Numbered from the stretch's first letter, positions 49,382 to 59,964 are shown. The stretch: DNA of 64,000 bases from Aphanomyces cochlioides (GCA_019828595.1 JAHQRK010000015.1:1-64000); one strand, 5' to 3'. The notes: generated by a model not told the origin, from the sequence alone. Translations and numbers: made by a program.

Positions 49382-51090
49382 CTACACCACGCTGTAAACG
49401 AATAGTGGCTCATCGCAACAATCAATCATAGTTCTACAGGACTTTGATTGAGCATAGTTGCCGACATGAAATGGAGCAATCTCGATGTTGAAATGAAGAA
49501 TCATTTCAGAGGCGAATAGTTTGCAATCTACATGTTGACAGCAACCCCAATGACTGCAAGTATATGTCAAAAGATCAATGCTGAGTTTATTGAAAATTAT
49601 CAAATGTATTTACTATGAAAACACCCCACGAGTCGCATTGCATCAATTTTGGCTCGCCTCATCAGTGAGAAAAATCACCTTTCCATCAAGAAATTGGACC
49701 GGGCCAGCAAAGTCAACAGTAAAGATTTGCTCTAAGCATGAATGGCAGACTTGGAGTAAGTCGTTTTTAGACAAATTTCTTGGATCGCTCCACTTTGAAG
49801 ACGCCGCAAGCCAAGGTGGCCGTTGAGTCCAATCGGCTGCACGATTTATTGATGCTTCAGCCGCCAATTGTCTTGTATACTATTTTGAAGAGTTTAAAAA
49901 CATTAATACTTTTGAGTCACACCTGACGTAGATCTTCAACACACAAATCTTGTAGGCTTTTCAAGAGACTTATAGCATCTCTTGGACGCGAAAACTGATT
50001 TTGAATGAACGCCATCGACTCATCAAATTCTTTGCCTCTTGCAAAGTGGTGATCGCTTGATTTTTCAACACGCACAAACGACTTTGCAGGCTCATGCCCG
50101 TTGATATGGGTCAACTATGACAATAATTAATTAAGAGAATGGATCGCTGGTTACCACGCAGAGTCCTTGTGTAACTTGGCAATACTCTTCGAGCGCCTTC
50201 AAGAGTTTTGTTCGCTTTCTCGAGACTGTTCGAGAATTTGGATTTTTTGGCAAGACTAAAAGCTGGTCGAACTCAAATACCCGCGCTATGAGGTGGACAG
50301 GAGCTGGAAATGGAATTTCATCTATGAATATGTGATGTCGAGAAAGGACGGGTTTCCAACGTTTCATTAGGTCAAAAAGACTTGGAGGTATTTTTTTGGT
50401 TTCACACTCGGCAACCAACGTTTCAGCAAGTTTATGTGCTCTGCTACTTCGCCTGAACCATGTTGTTATTGTGTTTATCGTATTGATTGACGCTATAGTA
50501 TGTCATACATGTAGAATTTTGGCGAAAGCTTGCTTACATGACGTTTTCGTGTTGATTGTTTTGAGTGACAACCAGACAACCATTTTAGCCTGTTGAGAAG
50601 ATTGAAAAGTCATGGCCACTTGATGAGTGCGGGGGAAACAATCCACAATTAACTTTGGAATCTCGAGCGCAGAACATATCCTTTTAGCAGTACCAAGAGC
50701 ATCCTGTTTCTTTTTTCGACAGGCCTGATTGATAAAAATGAAATAGTCATGGTGATGGTGTATTTTTCCTGGTTCATCAGAAATTTGAGATGCATCATTG
50801 TAATATTTCCATTGGACGTGCTGAAGCAACCAATCTTCCCATGTCTTTGGGACTTGTTGTGGAAAGCATCGCAAATCTTCATTTGAATCCAAGGCAGGTG
50901 GACCGCACTGAAAAAGCTGAGTCAACCATTTTTCTTGTAAAACAGATTTTAGTTCGCCGTTATTGGCAGGAATTCCTGCCCACTTTAGCACGGCTACAAG
51001 TTGGTCAACACGAAGAGCTCGATGGTAGGAACACTCCATAATGCTCGCTGCCATGTCGTTTTCTAAATAAGGACAACATGTTACATCCAA
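49382..51090 (-). CDS. KDZ-element accessory protein, multi-exon, SAP-like segment
   Basis: A series of minus-strand exons in one order can be joined by short GT-AG introns. Exon 1 runs 51090 to about 50503. Another exon ends at 50155, followed by a 40-nt intron (50154-50115) that joins ...GLCV to LTHINGHEPAKSF in frame. A 43-nt intron (49922-49880) joins ...VEDLRQ to YTRQLAAEASINRAADW in frame. The 3' end (a Cys-rich frame 49603-49382 containing TCSHWGCCQHVDC) is less certain. The first ATG in exon 1 is at codon 13 (MAASIMECSYHRALR); TTG starts the longer frame. Residues LRVDQLVAVLKWAGIPANNGELKSVLQ resemble a SAP helix-extended-loop-helix, a DNA-binding module. The rest is unrecognised. It lies directly downstream of the KDZ transposase on the same strand, so it is probably part of the same element. 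The exon 1-2 junction near 50505 was not resolved. Confidence 0.55.
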
Positions 51091-52953
51091 CCAAAGACAT
51101 ATGCAAGCGGCAGAGAGTACAGCCAGTGAAATGTTGCTTTCATAATAAGCTATCGCTCAATCATGACACACGTGCCCCAAGGAATAGCTTCAGAAGAACA
51201 TGTCCAGGCTATTAACTGGATTCGACCTTTGAAAGTCACGAAATCGTTGTGCCCAAATCGATAATACGCAGTCACATGAAAGCGAGTTAATTCACAAATT
51301 GCAAACAAATATTCGCATCAAGACACCAAACAAGATGGCAAATTCTTTTGACATCCACCAAAATGTCAAATATCTTTCAATGATGGTCATGGACTAACAA
51401 GTCTGGTGCTTTTGTAAGACTGAAGTGGATGCTGGTAGCAACAAGATCCAGGGTACATGGAACGTTATCTTATTCCCTGGCTGCAAAAGATACATTTCTT
51501 GTCCTGCTTACACAATTCTGTATTTAATTCTCCTTGCATGGAAAGAATAAGCCTGTTAATGTCATTCCATTTAGTTTTCTTTGGTCCATTACGAGTCATT
51601 TCATGAACAATCTTGTGCTTTCGTCTTTCATTCACAACCTGGATGTACAGTTTCGTGAAGTGCGTGAAGTTGTCGCGCATGAAACCAGCTTGCTTTATGA
51701 TTGCTTTCAATGCTGAGTTAAATACTTCGCAAGCTACAGAGCTTATGTTCCGCAGGTAAGGATAGTTGTCGATATTGTATCCGCTAGAGCAGTTAACATG
51801 ATTACAATAGTGGAGGCGATCAACTAAGAACCAAACGTTATGAAAGAACCATGGCTCTCTGCGAATGCAATATGTGTGTAAATTGCAGGCATTATCCATA
51901 ATAACGATGCGCTTACTGTTTGACTTGTGCCACCGTTGATAAAGGATATTGAAAGGATGCATAGGTGACTCATGATCATGGAGGACACTGAATCCAAGGC
52001 AAATTCCGTGAGGGCAACAAAAATGGAATATTCCAGGCATCTTCCACCTAGCACTAGGTGTAATCTTTGTACAAACTTTGTCGTCGGCATGATGGGAAGT
52101 GTCATACGTCGCCGGGGATCGTCGCACTGGAGCTCCAGGATACCACTAAAAAAATCATTATCGTCTACATTGACACTGAGCTCAACGTCATCGTGAACTT
52201 TTTGTTCCTGTAAGGGGAGTGTCATTCTGTAAAAGCAAAATTCATCAGCTAGCCTTTTCAAAAGTGGACCAACGTATGACCAAAGCTCGTGCTTAGGCTG
52301 TACATCCATCAAACTTATTCTCAGTGCTTTTGACAGGGAGGGCACATTTTGTTGGAGGGCCTGCATTACTGTTATTTTGTTTTCTATGAAAGCATACACG
52401 CGGTCTTCAAGAGAACTCAGTGAAATCAAAATTGGCCCCATCAGGTCTGGGTCACGAATTAGGCCGTTTTGGATGGGAGATTGACGAGCCAGGTCAGCAA
52501 TAAACTGTCGCCACTGTTGGGGGCACATTCCATCGTCAGAAAAATCTGACAATTTCCGACACAAAATAGACTGCTCCTTACAATGATAACTTTGTAATAA
52601 ATACAAGGCCTCCAATGCTTCGACACTCATGCTTTTTGGCGGGTGGTCGTTGTGTTGAGCTTTTAATCCTCAAAAATGTAGTGTTTTTCGTCTAGTCTCT
52701 GCATCACGTATGTAAATCCTTTGATCGACAGGAACTCCGTAGCAGCGTGTTGAATCCCTTGGCATTGGGGGTCTGACAAGCGAGACATAAGCTTATAGAT
52801 CAAAACACATACCTCGGTGTAGAGTACTCACGTCGACAAGCCATCTTAGCATTTCCATCTGCAATCAGGATTGGTGCCGTATCCAGAGAGCCACAGTGGG
52901 GGCACTCAAAACCAGAGTTGAAGTCTACGTCTAGCCTATCACCATGTCATGTA

Positions 52954-54797
52954 CTACTCTGTTCCGAAATAATTGCTACGGTTGTGTTTGGATTGGCGGA
53001 ATTTTTCTAATTGCACTTGCATCGAGCAAATGATTGGTTGATGAAACAGCGCAAACTCTTGGCTTCGATTGGCTGCGTTTTGATCGCGCCAATTCGATTT
53101 GTGTCAGGAGATTTATGGCTCCAAAGTGAGCAATCTCGAATTCAGAGAGTCTTTTTGATTCGCCAGAGGACCATTAACGATTTCTACATCTCACAAGCAT
53201 ATTATCCTTGGTCCCTGTCGACCTGCGCGTGTTCTCGTCCATTCAATGCCCGCCAACTCGTCTGCCATACAAGAACAGTTGAAGAGAAACCTCACAGGCG
53301 AGGAGAGATTGAAAGCCCATGAAATGCTGCTCAGCGCCATGGTGGATGGGCGACTTCCGTATGGAGCAGTGTCTGAGACTGCCAGCTACTTCAACTGCCA
53401 CCGGACAACCATATCTCGCTTTTGGTCTCGTGCAAAGAGGTCTTTGCTTCGCGGCGATCTCGTCACCGACATAGCGGCGAAAAAAAAGAGGTAATAACCT
53501 TTCAAATATAATATTTTGACGTTAAATATTGATTTCGATGGATATCAGTTCTAAGAGGTACTCTACTTTAGGAAACTCAGGTCGACCACGTCAACGAACT
53601 GCTGAGGCGATCGAAGTTGCGATCAAGCAAGTCAAACATCAAGACCGTCAAACACTGCGCACTCTCGCTGCAAAGTGTCATATTCCCATGACGACCATTG
53701 TGAGACATATGAAGGAAACGAAGAAACTGAAGGCAAGATCAAGCATCATCAAGCCGACATTGACTGACGCCAACAAGATGCAACGCCTCCGCTTTTCTCT
53801 GGGATTTCTTCGACCTGGGCCGATCGGAACCCATTCTTTTGCCGATATGCACAATGTCGTACATATCGACGAGAAGTGGTTTTGGTTGGCCAAGGTCAAG
53901 AACAAGTACTACGTCTACGAGGACGAGGAGCTCGCCCTGCGTACCGCCAAGTCCAAGTCGTTTGTCACCAAGGTGATGTTTTTAGCGGCAGTGGCCCGTC
54001 CTCGTTACGACGCCCACACAAGACGTGTCTTCGACGGAAAGCTCGGCATTTGGCCGTTCGTTCAGCGTCTTCCAGCTGTCCGGAACAGCAAGAATCGTCC
54101 AAGGGGGACCATGGTCACGATCCCACAAAATGTCGACTCTACCGTGTATCTGAAGTCCATTTACGAGAACGTGCTACCAGCAATCATATCCAAATTTCCC
54201 CGCGCTTCCTTGCGGACTGGTGTGGTGATCCAGCAAGACAATGCTGGTCCCCACAAATGCTTGTCAACTGATGTGTTGCAGTTGAGAGGTGTGCAGAATA
54301 TCACCGTGTCAAACCAACCCCCCAACAGTCCAGATTTCAATGTTCTCGACTTAGGATTTTTTAACGCTATTCAGAGTTTACAGCACCAAAAGAGTATGCG
54401 TTCGATAGACGAACTCATTGGTGCTGTGGAAGATGCTTTTATTGAGTTGCCAGTAAATACTCTGGCAAAGACATTTGTGACCTTGCAAAAGGTTCTGGAA
54501 TGCTCCTTGGACGTGCATGGCGGTAATAACTTCAAGATTCCTCACATGAGCAAGGACGCATTGATTGGAGATCTATCAACGTTTAATGTTCAGTGCTCGC
54601 CCGCGATCTACTCCAGTGCCATTCACCATTTCAATTCCCATGATCAAGGAGGGTAATAATAAAATACTTGTTTGATTTTAATTCATCGGCAGTTTATGAA
54701 ATTTGAAGGTTCAATACAAAAAGCAAGATATTTCGTGACATTTACGTATACTTTATTCAAGTATAAACATCGTAGCATTCTTTTTGGATCAGAGTAG
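52954..54797. mobile_element. mariner-like element inserted in the KDZ gene
   Basis: The ends are imperfect inverted repeats starting CTACTCTG(T/A)TCC and continuing to TGCTACG, about 27 of 33 positions alike, bordered by TA on both sides (52952-52953, 54798-54799). These ends resemble the CTCCCTCCGTTCC-type termini of plant mariner/Stowaway elements. Removing the element and one TA rejoins the KDZ frame in phase (apart from a TGA), which fixes both boundaries. Its transposase lies on the opposite strand to the KDZ gene. Confidence 0.88.
53246..54656 (+). CDS. mariner-like transposase (plant/Stowaway clade)
   Basis: Two exons (53246-53490 and 53549-54656), separated by a 58-nt GTAATA...TATCAG intron, give an uninterrupted 450-residue protein. 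The N-terminus has helix-turn-helix modules (LPYGAVSETASYFNCHRTTISRFW, then a second after SGRPRQRT). The catalytic domain has VVHIDEKWFWL (first Asp), GIWPFV, VIQQDNAGPHK (second Asp) and NSPDFNVLDLGFFNAIQSLQ (third Asp). There are 36 residues between the second Asp and the Asp of VLD. The NSPDxNVLDLGFF signature is that of plant-type mariners (DD39D group and relatives). The ATG is 292 bp from the left terminus. No stop or frameshift was found, so the enzyme may still be functional, unlike the KDZ host element it interrupts. Confidence 0.88.
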
Positions 54798-56318
54798 TAT
54801 ATCATAAATACAATTCCTACGAGCGAAGAATGACCACGCTCCTACAAAATGAGCTTTGCTGCAAAATTCGTGTCCACGAAAGCTGTAAACATTCTTGATA
54901 ACCAAGTACACCCCTGTAAATGTTGTGGCACCTTGGAGCAGATTTAAATGGATCATGTTCACCAGATCCATATCGAAAAATGTGCGCTTGCTGGTTCTAA
55001 GAAATCCGTAAAACATCCCATTATAGTATTGCGGCTTTAAACAATTTGGATTTGAACATAAGTACGTCGGTACAACAATGAGCTTTGGTCCTGTCATACC
55101 AAACACAGAACACTCAAACAGCTCACATGCGTCAACTCTGTCAATATGGCTGCCGCACGTACATATACCTTGATCTAGATACTCAGGTTTGAATTGTTCA
55201 GAATCAAAGTCGCTGAACTCAGCAAAGCCACGCCGACGTCTAACAATTTCTTGCTTTAGTGGATCTAACGGGAACTTCGTTGTGGGTGGGATCCAAGCCT
55301 TTGGTCTGTGTTCTTCAATATCCATATCGAGCCATTCGCTTTCGAAATTGCAACTGTCAGGATTATCATAGCGATAGCTGTCCCAAGCTAACTTGTGACT
55401 ACAATTATTTGAGCTTGTACAACGCAGACAACTCCATGTGTCATTACTAGTTCTTTTCAGTAGAACGCGATCAAATGGATCATAGATGTTCTGAACTGAG
55501 GCAAAGAGATTAAAAACACCATCATTATGGACATGGCTAAATAGAGTGACCGGCGGTATGTCGTCAACACTACCATGATTTGATATATCCTACGAAGGAG
55601 CAACACTGGAGGACAAATATCGATAAACCTGAACATGGATGTGTTCGTCGTCGCACTGCAATTCATAGTCACATTTCAAACGATGCATGGCCAATGTTTT
55701 ATTCGATAACAATTCTATTGTAAGAGAATTTCGTAACGTGGAAGGACAAGCAGTACTATAAACCAATGTTTCAAGACCATCAATGAATTCAACGACCAGA
55801 ACAAAAATGTGAGCACTGTCGGCGCCAAGTCGAAAAGATATCATGTCTTCCCTGAGAGAAGGCATACAATACAACTTGCCAGGATAGATTGTGACCATTG
55901 CATCGTTGTCCAAAACATAACTAGCATACCGCGACACAAAATCCAATTCGAATCGTGACAATGGAACATGATAGCTTTCATCTCTGTGGTCGTTGCTACT
56001 CATAAAATCATCATCGTCACAACAGTTGGAGGCATTCGAGAGAGAGGACTGCAAACCAATGTCACTTTCACCAGATCCACTCGCCCTAAAAGTTAACTTT
56101 CGTTGAGACATAGTGTGTAGTGCGCTAATCACAAAAGAACTTCGCGCTCTTGCCGCGAACAACTCACACTTATGCTTTGAATGAACTTTGTAGTTGCATT
56201 CACACTCTTCACATATTCCTCTTGTGCATTTACGGAGGGGGTCAAAGCGAGAGCATAGAAGACAAGGGGCGCGCTTCTTCGGCATGGAAACGGACAGCTT
56301 CAACCTAAAAATGGACAA

Positions 56319-58004
56319 TCGAACAAAAATATGATTGGTTAAAATGATAATCGTTTAGAAACTGCCATGGCTGGAATTGATCCCTAGACCCAACTAAGGT
56401 CATGAGCACATAACAACCACGCTATTTAGTTACTTTTCTGGAGATCTAGCTAATTAAGGCTAGTAAATTTTAATATTAGAAGGTTTAGCTAAGGAAAACA
56501 ACAGTTGACTATTCAACTGGAAGCAAAACGGCAAGCTGTCTTGAAGACCGCGTAGCTATATCGGAGATGGAGACGAAACTAATCTAGACGAATGCAAGTG
56601 ACAGTGGGTTGTGACAGAGTGTTGGCTCATTGACTCTGAATACCTTAACTACCCAAATAAAATGTTCAGCAGAGATCCTACGCATATCTATCCCTATCAC
56701 ATGTGTCGACGGTGGACGTCCTTGAAGCTGCAGAATTAAGTGAACGGATGGAGTGACCGATGCCAACTATCAGCGTCGACACAACCAAGGCCGCCCAAAG
56801 CCTAACGAAAATGATGACTGTCTTGAAGACATGGATGAAAGTGAACCGATGCTCGTACTTGGTAGCTACTCCGATACAAAAACCAGAGTGAGGTCAAAGA
56901 GCCAACTGTGAATTTACGATGTTTGTGCCACGAGCCCACCACTTATATGTCAGAGGAGGAATCAACCCCTCACTCTCCGATTACAATGTCGTGGTAGTTG
57001 GGCATCACGGACATGTCGATGTTAAACTGACACGCCATTTTCAACTGGCACGCCGACTCGAACAGCAAGTTCTGCTTGTTAGTGGATCCACGCTTCTTTG
57101 TTTGAGTACAAGATGCTTCCGTGGGTTTATACCATCCACTAGGAACGTCACACAGGATCCCCGAAAAAAACACTCGCTTTGCCACTGCAAACCGCGCCGA
57201 CGATTATCGCCAATGTTTTTGGCTCGACTTTCAGTTTAATCGACTCGTGCGTAAAGGACAGCTTGACCACCCCCAAGTTAAACAAGACCAATCAAGTGAA
57301 TACTGACGAAATTGATTCGTCTGTGTTCATGATTTACATACTCGTAGGGTGCAAACGAATCCATTGTCACCACAATCACAATGGAGTGTTGGTGAATGTC
57401 GTTGGATGCGGCGTGGACAGTCAGATGGCGAAAAACAAGTTGCTGATGGGGGCCAAGTGGATGTTTACGTAAGCTGTAAACCCGAAGTTCGACTAAATGA
57501 GCGCAAGTCGTCTTGCACCAATGTACTGTCATCGTGGCACTGATTGATTACCACGAGTACGGTCATACGACAATAAAGATAGATAAGATGTGCTGTGTGA
57601 ATGGGATATGGAGTCAATGCCTACCAAAGGTGGGCATAAGACGCCCTTTTCATACCTGAGGATTCCTGTTAATCTCTTGCGGAGTGAAACGGCTGACCTG
57701 GGTTGTGGGATCTGTCAAAAACCCATGGAGCATGACCAATTCAATCAGTTGGGGATTGTCTCCTACTAGCTTTGTGTTCGCGTTTGTTGGCCCGCCTAAT
57801 AATTCCTCTTATCGCGCAAGTCGTCCTTGTGTCGCGCCATCCCGTGGCCTTTGAACCCACTGGCAGTGTTTTGCGTCCATTTTTTATAACACTTGGACTA
57901 ATTCAAAATAGCTGGCCATAAATATGGAGTTTTGTAAGACATTGATTCAAAAACTAGGTGATAATCGCAAATATTATTGTGAACTACCATGGCGATGATA
58001 TGTA
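56319..58004. other. Non-coding or decayed part of the 14-kb element
   Basis: No family is recognised in the short frames here (longest 106 codons at 56919-57239). A tRNA-like relic lies at 56350-56430 on the minus strand. The 57100-57540 stretch has overlapping open frames on both strands but no known motif. Confidence 0.4.
56350..56430 (-). other. tRNA-like relic (CAT anticodon-like), possibly SINE-derived
   Basis: The minus strand reads TAGCGTGGTTGTTATG, like an A box. It is followed by a CTCATGA loop-like heptamer and GGGATCAATTCCAGCC, close to a B box with half T-stem. The anticodon stem and acceptor stem do not pair well, so this is not a working tRNA gene. A decayed tRNA or tRNA-derived SINE head is the best reading. 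Confidence 0.25.
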
Positions 58005-58178
58005 CAGTTTGAAAAGAAATCATAGACGCAGCATGTCTATCGTTAACATCGTGATACGATCGCACGTTTCTCGATGCCGCAACGACATACAGATATGTGA
58101 GACCATCATATCTACCAACTCTGAAGTCTTTATCTCATCGAGATCTTGTGTTGGGGAATAATATGAGTTGCTAAGATA

Positions 58179-59380
58179 CAGTGCTGAAAAGAAATTATAG
58201 ACGCAAGCATGTATTATCATCTACTTATCAATGCAATTGCCACGGCGTAGAATAACTTGAGCCATTCTTGTTGGCATGCCTTCGACAAGATCTTGTAGAT
58301 ACTCTTGACTTATTTCACTCCAAGATTTCATGATTTGGGCTTTCAAATCAGCCTTGGTTTCAAATTGTCGCCCATTCGCATAGACTTTCCTCGTTAGAAC
58401 CCCCCAAACATTTTCAATGGGGTTCAAATCGGGGCTCTTAGTGGGCCAAGGCATAGTTGGCCATGGCAGATCACTCAGAAAATCCATTGTCGATCGCGAT
58501 CGATGGATCGAAGCGTTGTCTTGTTGAAAAATGGCGCCACGATTTTGCGCCAAATCTTCAAGTTCGTTCATTGCAGGCACCAGATAGGTCCGCAATGTCT
58601 CCTGGTACTTAATAGAGTCTTGTCTTCCTTCGAGGAAAGCAAGATCTGTCTTGTTGTAGTGGCTAATGCCAGCCCAGAGAAATACCGATCGACCGCCAGA
58701 AACCCTCTTGGAGAACGTTTCGACCTCATGGCGAATATCATGCCAGTAGTACTGGCAGCCGTCAGGTCCATCCAGATTGAACTTCTTTTCATCGGTGAAC
58801 ATTGTCATCTTCATTTGGCCATGGCGATTGAGATATTTGGAGGCGAATTCAACATGCGCTTTCTTGTGCTCGGTCGACAGACGTGGGCTTGAGCGGCGTT
58901 TGATGTACTTTGCGAATTTAGACATTTTGAGAACATTAAGAATAGTAGTTCGTGTTACTTTACCATTAAGTGCAGCAGAGATCTGTGCAGATGACTTTCC
59001 CTTGCGTGTAGCTTGTCGGAATACCCAACGTATCTCCCGGCGAGTGAGCTTCACGCGTCTTCCGGCCTTCTTTTTCGGTGTTTTTCGATTTAAATTGGCA
59101 ACACAAGTTCGAACGAACTTCTCACTGCGCCAAATGGCTCTTCCAATCCAACGGAGAGACTTGTTTTCGTGAAGATAAGCCATAATTTGCCCCTTTTCAA
59201 CATCAGTGATGTTTTTGCCGCGTGGCATGTTGATGTATGAAGCGCAGGGCGCACTCAGTGCAGCCTCTATGCAGGGAAATGAGCGTAATCAATATGATTA
59301 CTGTAGAAGCTTCCTATTGGCTTAAATTGAGTGAAATTTTACATGGACTAAAATGCGTCTATAATTTCTTTTCAGCACCA
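58179..59380. mobile_element. Tc1 element, apparently intact (1202 bp)
   Basis: The 27-bp terminal inverted repeats (58179-58205, 59354-59380) begin CAGTGCTGAAAAG and TGGTGCTGAAAAG respectively and end GACGCA. TA target copies lie at 58177-58178 and 59381-59382. The transposase fills the interior with 15-125 bp of non-coding sequence on each side. Compact size, full-length ORF and matched ends indicate a recently active copy. Confidence 0.93.
58221..59228 (-). CDS. Tc1 transposase (DD34E)
   Basis: This single-exon frame of 335 residues starts MPRGKNITDVEKG. A helix-turn-helix of the paired type (IMAYLHENKSLRWIGRAI) is followed by a basic GRRVKLTRREIR segment and a second DNA-binding helix region. 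The catalytic triad is complete: MFTDEKKFNLDG (Asp), AIFQQDNASIH (Asp) and SPDLNPIENVWG (Glu), with exactly 34 residues between the second Asp and the Glu. Length and layout are those of full Tc1 transposases. It cuts and pastes the element at TA dinucleotides. No stop, frameshift or missing key residue was found. The enzyme could also mobilise related MITEs that share the AAAAGAAAT ends, such as the one it sits in. Confidence 0.95.
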   Translation of the reverse strand: MPRGKNITDVEKGQIMAYLHENKSLRWIGRAIWRSEKFVRTCVANLNRKTPKKKAGRRVKLTRREIRWVFRQATRKGKSSAQISAALNGKVTRTTILNVLKMSKFAKYIKRRSSPRLSTEHKKAHVEFASKYLNRHGQMKMTMFTDEKKFNLDGPDGCQYYWHDIRHEVETFSKRVSGGRSVFLWAGISHYNKTDLAFLEGRQDSIKYQETLRTYLVPAMNELEDLAQNRGAIFQQDNASIHRSRSTMDFLSDLPWPTMPWPTKSPDLNPIENVWGVLTRKVYANGRQFETKADLKAQIMKSWSEISQEYLQDLVEGMPTRMAQVILRRGNCIDK

Positions 59381-59554
59381 TATCTCAAAAAGTAAAACAA
59401 CTTCTCAACACAGCATCTCTTGACCGCAAGGCCTTGAGAGTTGTTGCATAGGATAGTTTCACATGTCGTTATGTGCTAACGGCACCGCGGAACACGCCCT
59501 GTTGTCACGATGTCAAAGAAAAACTTGGTGCGTCTATGATTTCTTTTCAAACTG

Positions 59555-59925
59555 TATCTTCTGGAAAATGACAATCTATCAAAAATGTGTAAATTTAGGT
59601 TAGGGGTCAATCAAACATTCTGAACATTATGTAATTCGTAAAGAAATTTGCAGCTTTTGTCACAGGAATGATGGTTGTGTTACACTTTTCGCACAAATTT
59701 CACTCAAAGTGATAAATGATACTACATTTTCCAACGTGTTCAAACATTTGGTAAATGGCTTACAACTACTCATATTAAACCTACATTCCCAATAGGTGAG
59801 TTATTGGGTTGCAAGATGGTTTGTAGGGGTAAAAAGTGATCCCGGCTGGTGCATCTGTTTTGCACAGCTGTTTGAGGGGCAAAACTGGTCGAATTGGTCC
59901 CTTGTTCTGACCAAAAAACACTCTC
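59555..59925. other. Right interior of the 14-kb element
   Basis: AT-rich, with no gene. GGTTGCAA occurs near 59807, as in the left part of the element near 48415. Confidence 0.4.
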
Positions 59926-59964
59926 GTTCTGAGGGCAAACCACCCTGGTCTCGGGGAATTACTC
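59926..59964 (-). repeat. Right TIR of the 14-kb element
   Basis: Read on the minus strand it starts GAGTAATTCCCCG and ends GGTTTGCCCTCAGAAC, pairing with 45940-45978 at 35 of 39 positions. Confidence 0.85.

Larger units (their letters stand above)
51465..56285 (-). pseudogene. KDZ (Kyakuja/Dileera/Zisupton) transposase, broken and split by a mariner
   Basis: The N-terminal half (56285-54789) starts MPKKRAPCLLCSRF with a seven-Cys cluster. A CLRCTSSNNCSH motif like SWIM/CxC clusters lies near codon 283. A CTCGSHIDRVDACELFEC ... YLCSNPNC block (CxC5/CxC6-like) begins near codon 375, then LLQGATTFTGVY. The frame resumes beyond the mariner at 52951 with FECPHCGSLDTAPILIADG, the CPxCG...DG motif with the likely first catalytic Asp. 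A 59-nt GT-AG intron (52831-52773) and a frame change near 52660 follow. The next exon is 52630-about 52060, then a frameshift, then FCCPHGICLGFSVLHDHE, IMDNACNLH and VDRLHYCNHVNCSSGY to 51465. In-frame stops are a TAG at 55592-55590 and a TGA at the mariner junction. The Cys clusters and the DNxC / DRxHxxNHxxCSxxY motifs identify the superfamily. The protein would act on the 14-kb element's own ends. Confidence 0.82.
58005..59554. mobile_element. Palindromic MITE split at its centre by a Tc1 element
   Basis: The ends are perfect 26-bp inverted copies starting CAGTTTGAAAAGAAATCATA, bordered by TA (58003-58004, 59555-59556). The two halves (58005-58178 and 59381-59554) are each exactly 174 bp. 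They are imperfect reverse complements along most of their length (ACATCGTGA, CCAACTCT/CAACTCT and TGTGTTG blocks correspond). The original element was therefore a fold-back MITE of about 346 bp. It shares AAAAGAAAT(T/C)ATAGACGC with the Tc1 inside it and is probably a derivative of that family. Confidence 0.88.
45940..59964. mobile_element. 14-kb KDZ-type DNA transposon with nested insertions
   Basis: The element is 14,025 bp between 39-bp terminal inverted repeats (45940-45978 and 59926-59964, 35 of 39 bases paired) that start GAG(A/T)AATTCCCC. It is flanked by the 10-bp direct repeat CTTAGCTTGC. Inside, on the minus strand, lie a KDZ-superfamily transposase gene (56285-51465, now broken) and a multi-exon accessory gene (about 51090-49382). 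Three other transposons sit inside it, at 48593-49012, 52954-54797 and 58005-59554. Without them and their target duplications the element would be about 10.2 kb. Large size and Cys-cluster-bearing transposases are typical of KDZ elements. I am not certain that a 10-bp duplication is usual for them; MULE-like elements commonly make 8-11 bp duplications. Confidence 0.75.

Noticed and set aside
58503..59172. Plus-strand frames of 129-131 codons opposite the Tc1 gene
   Set aside because: Antisense shadows of the intact Tc1 transposase.
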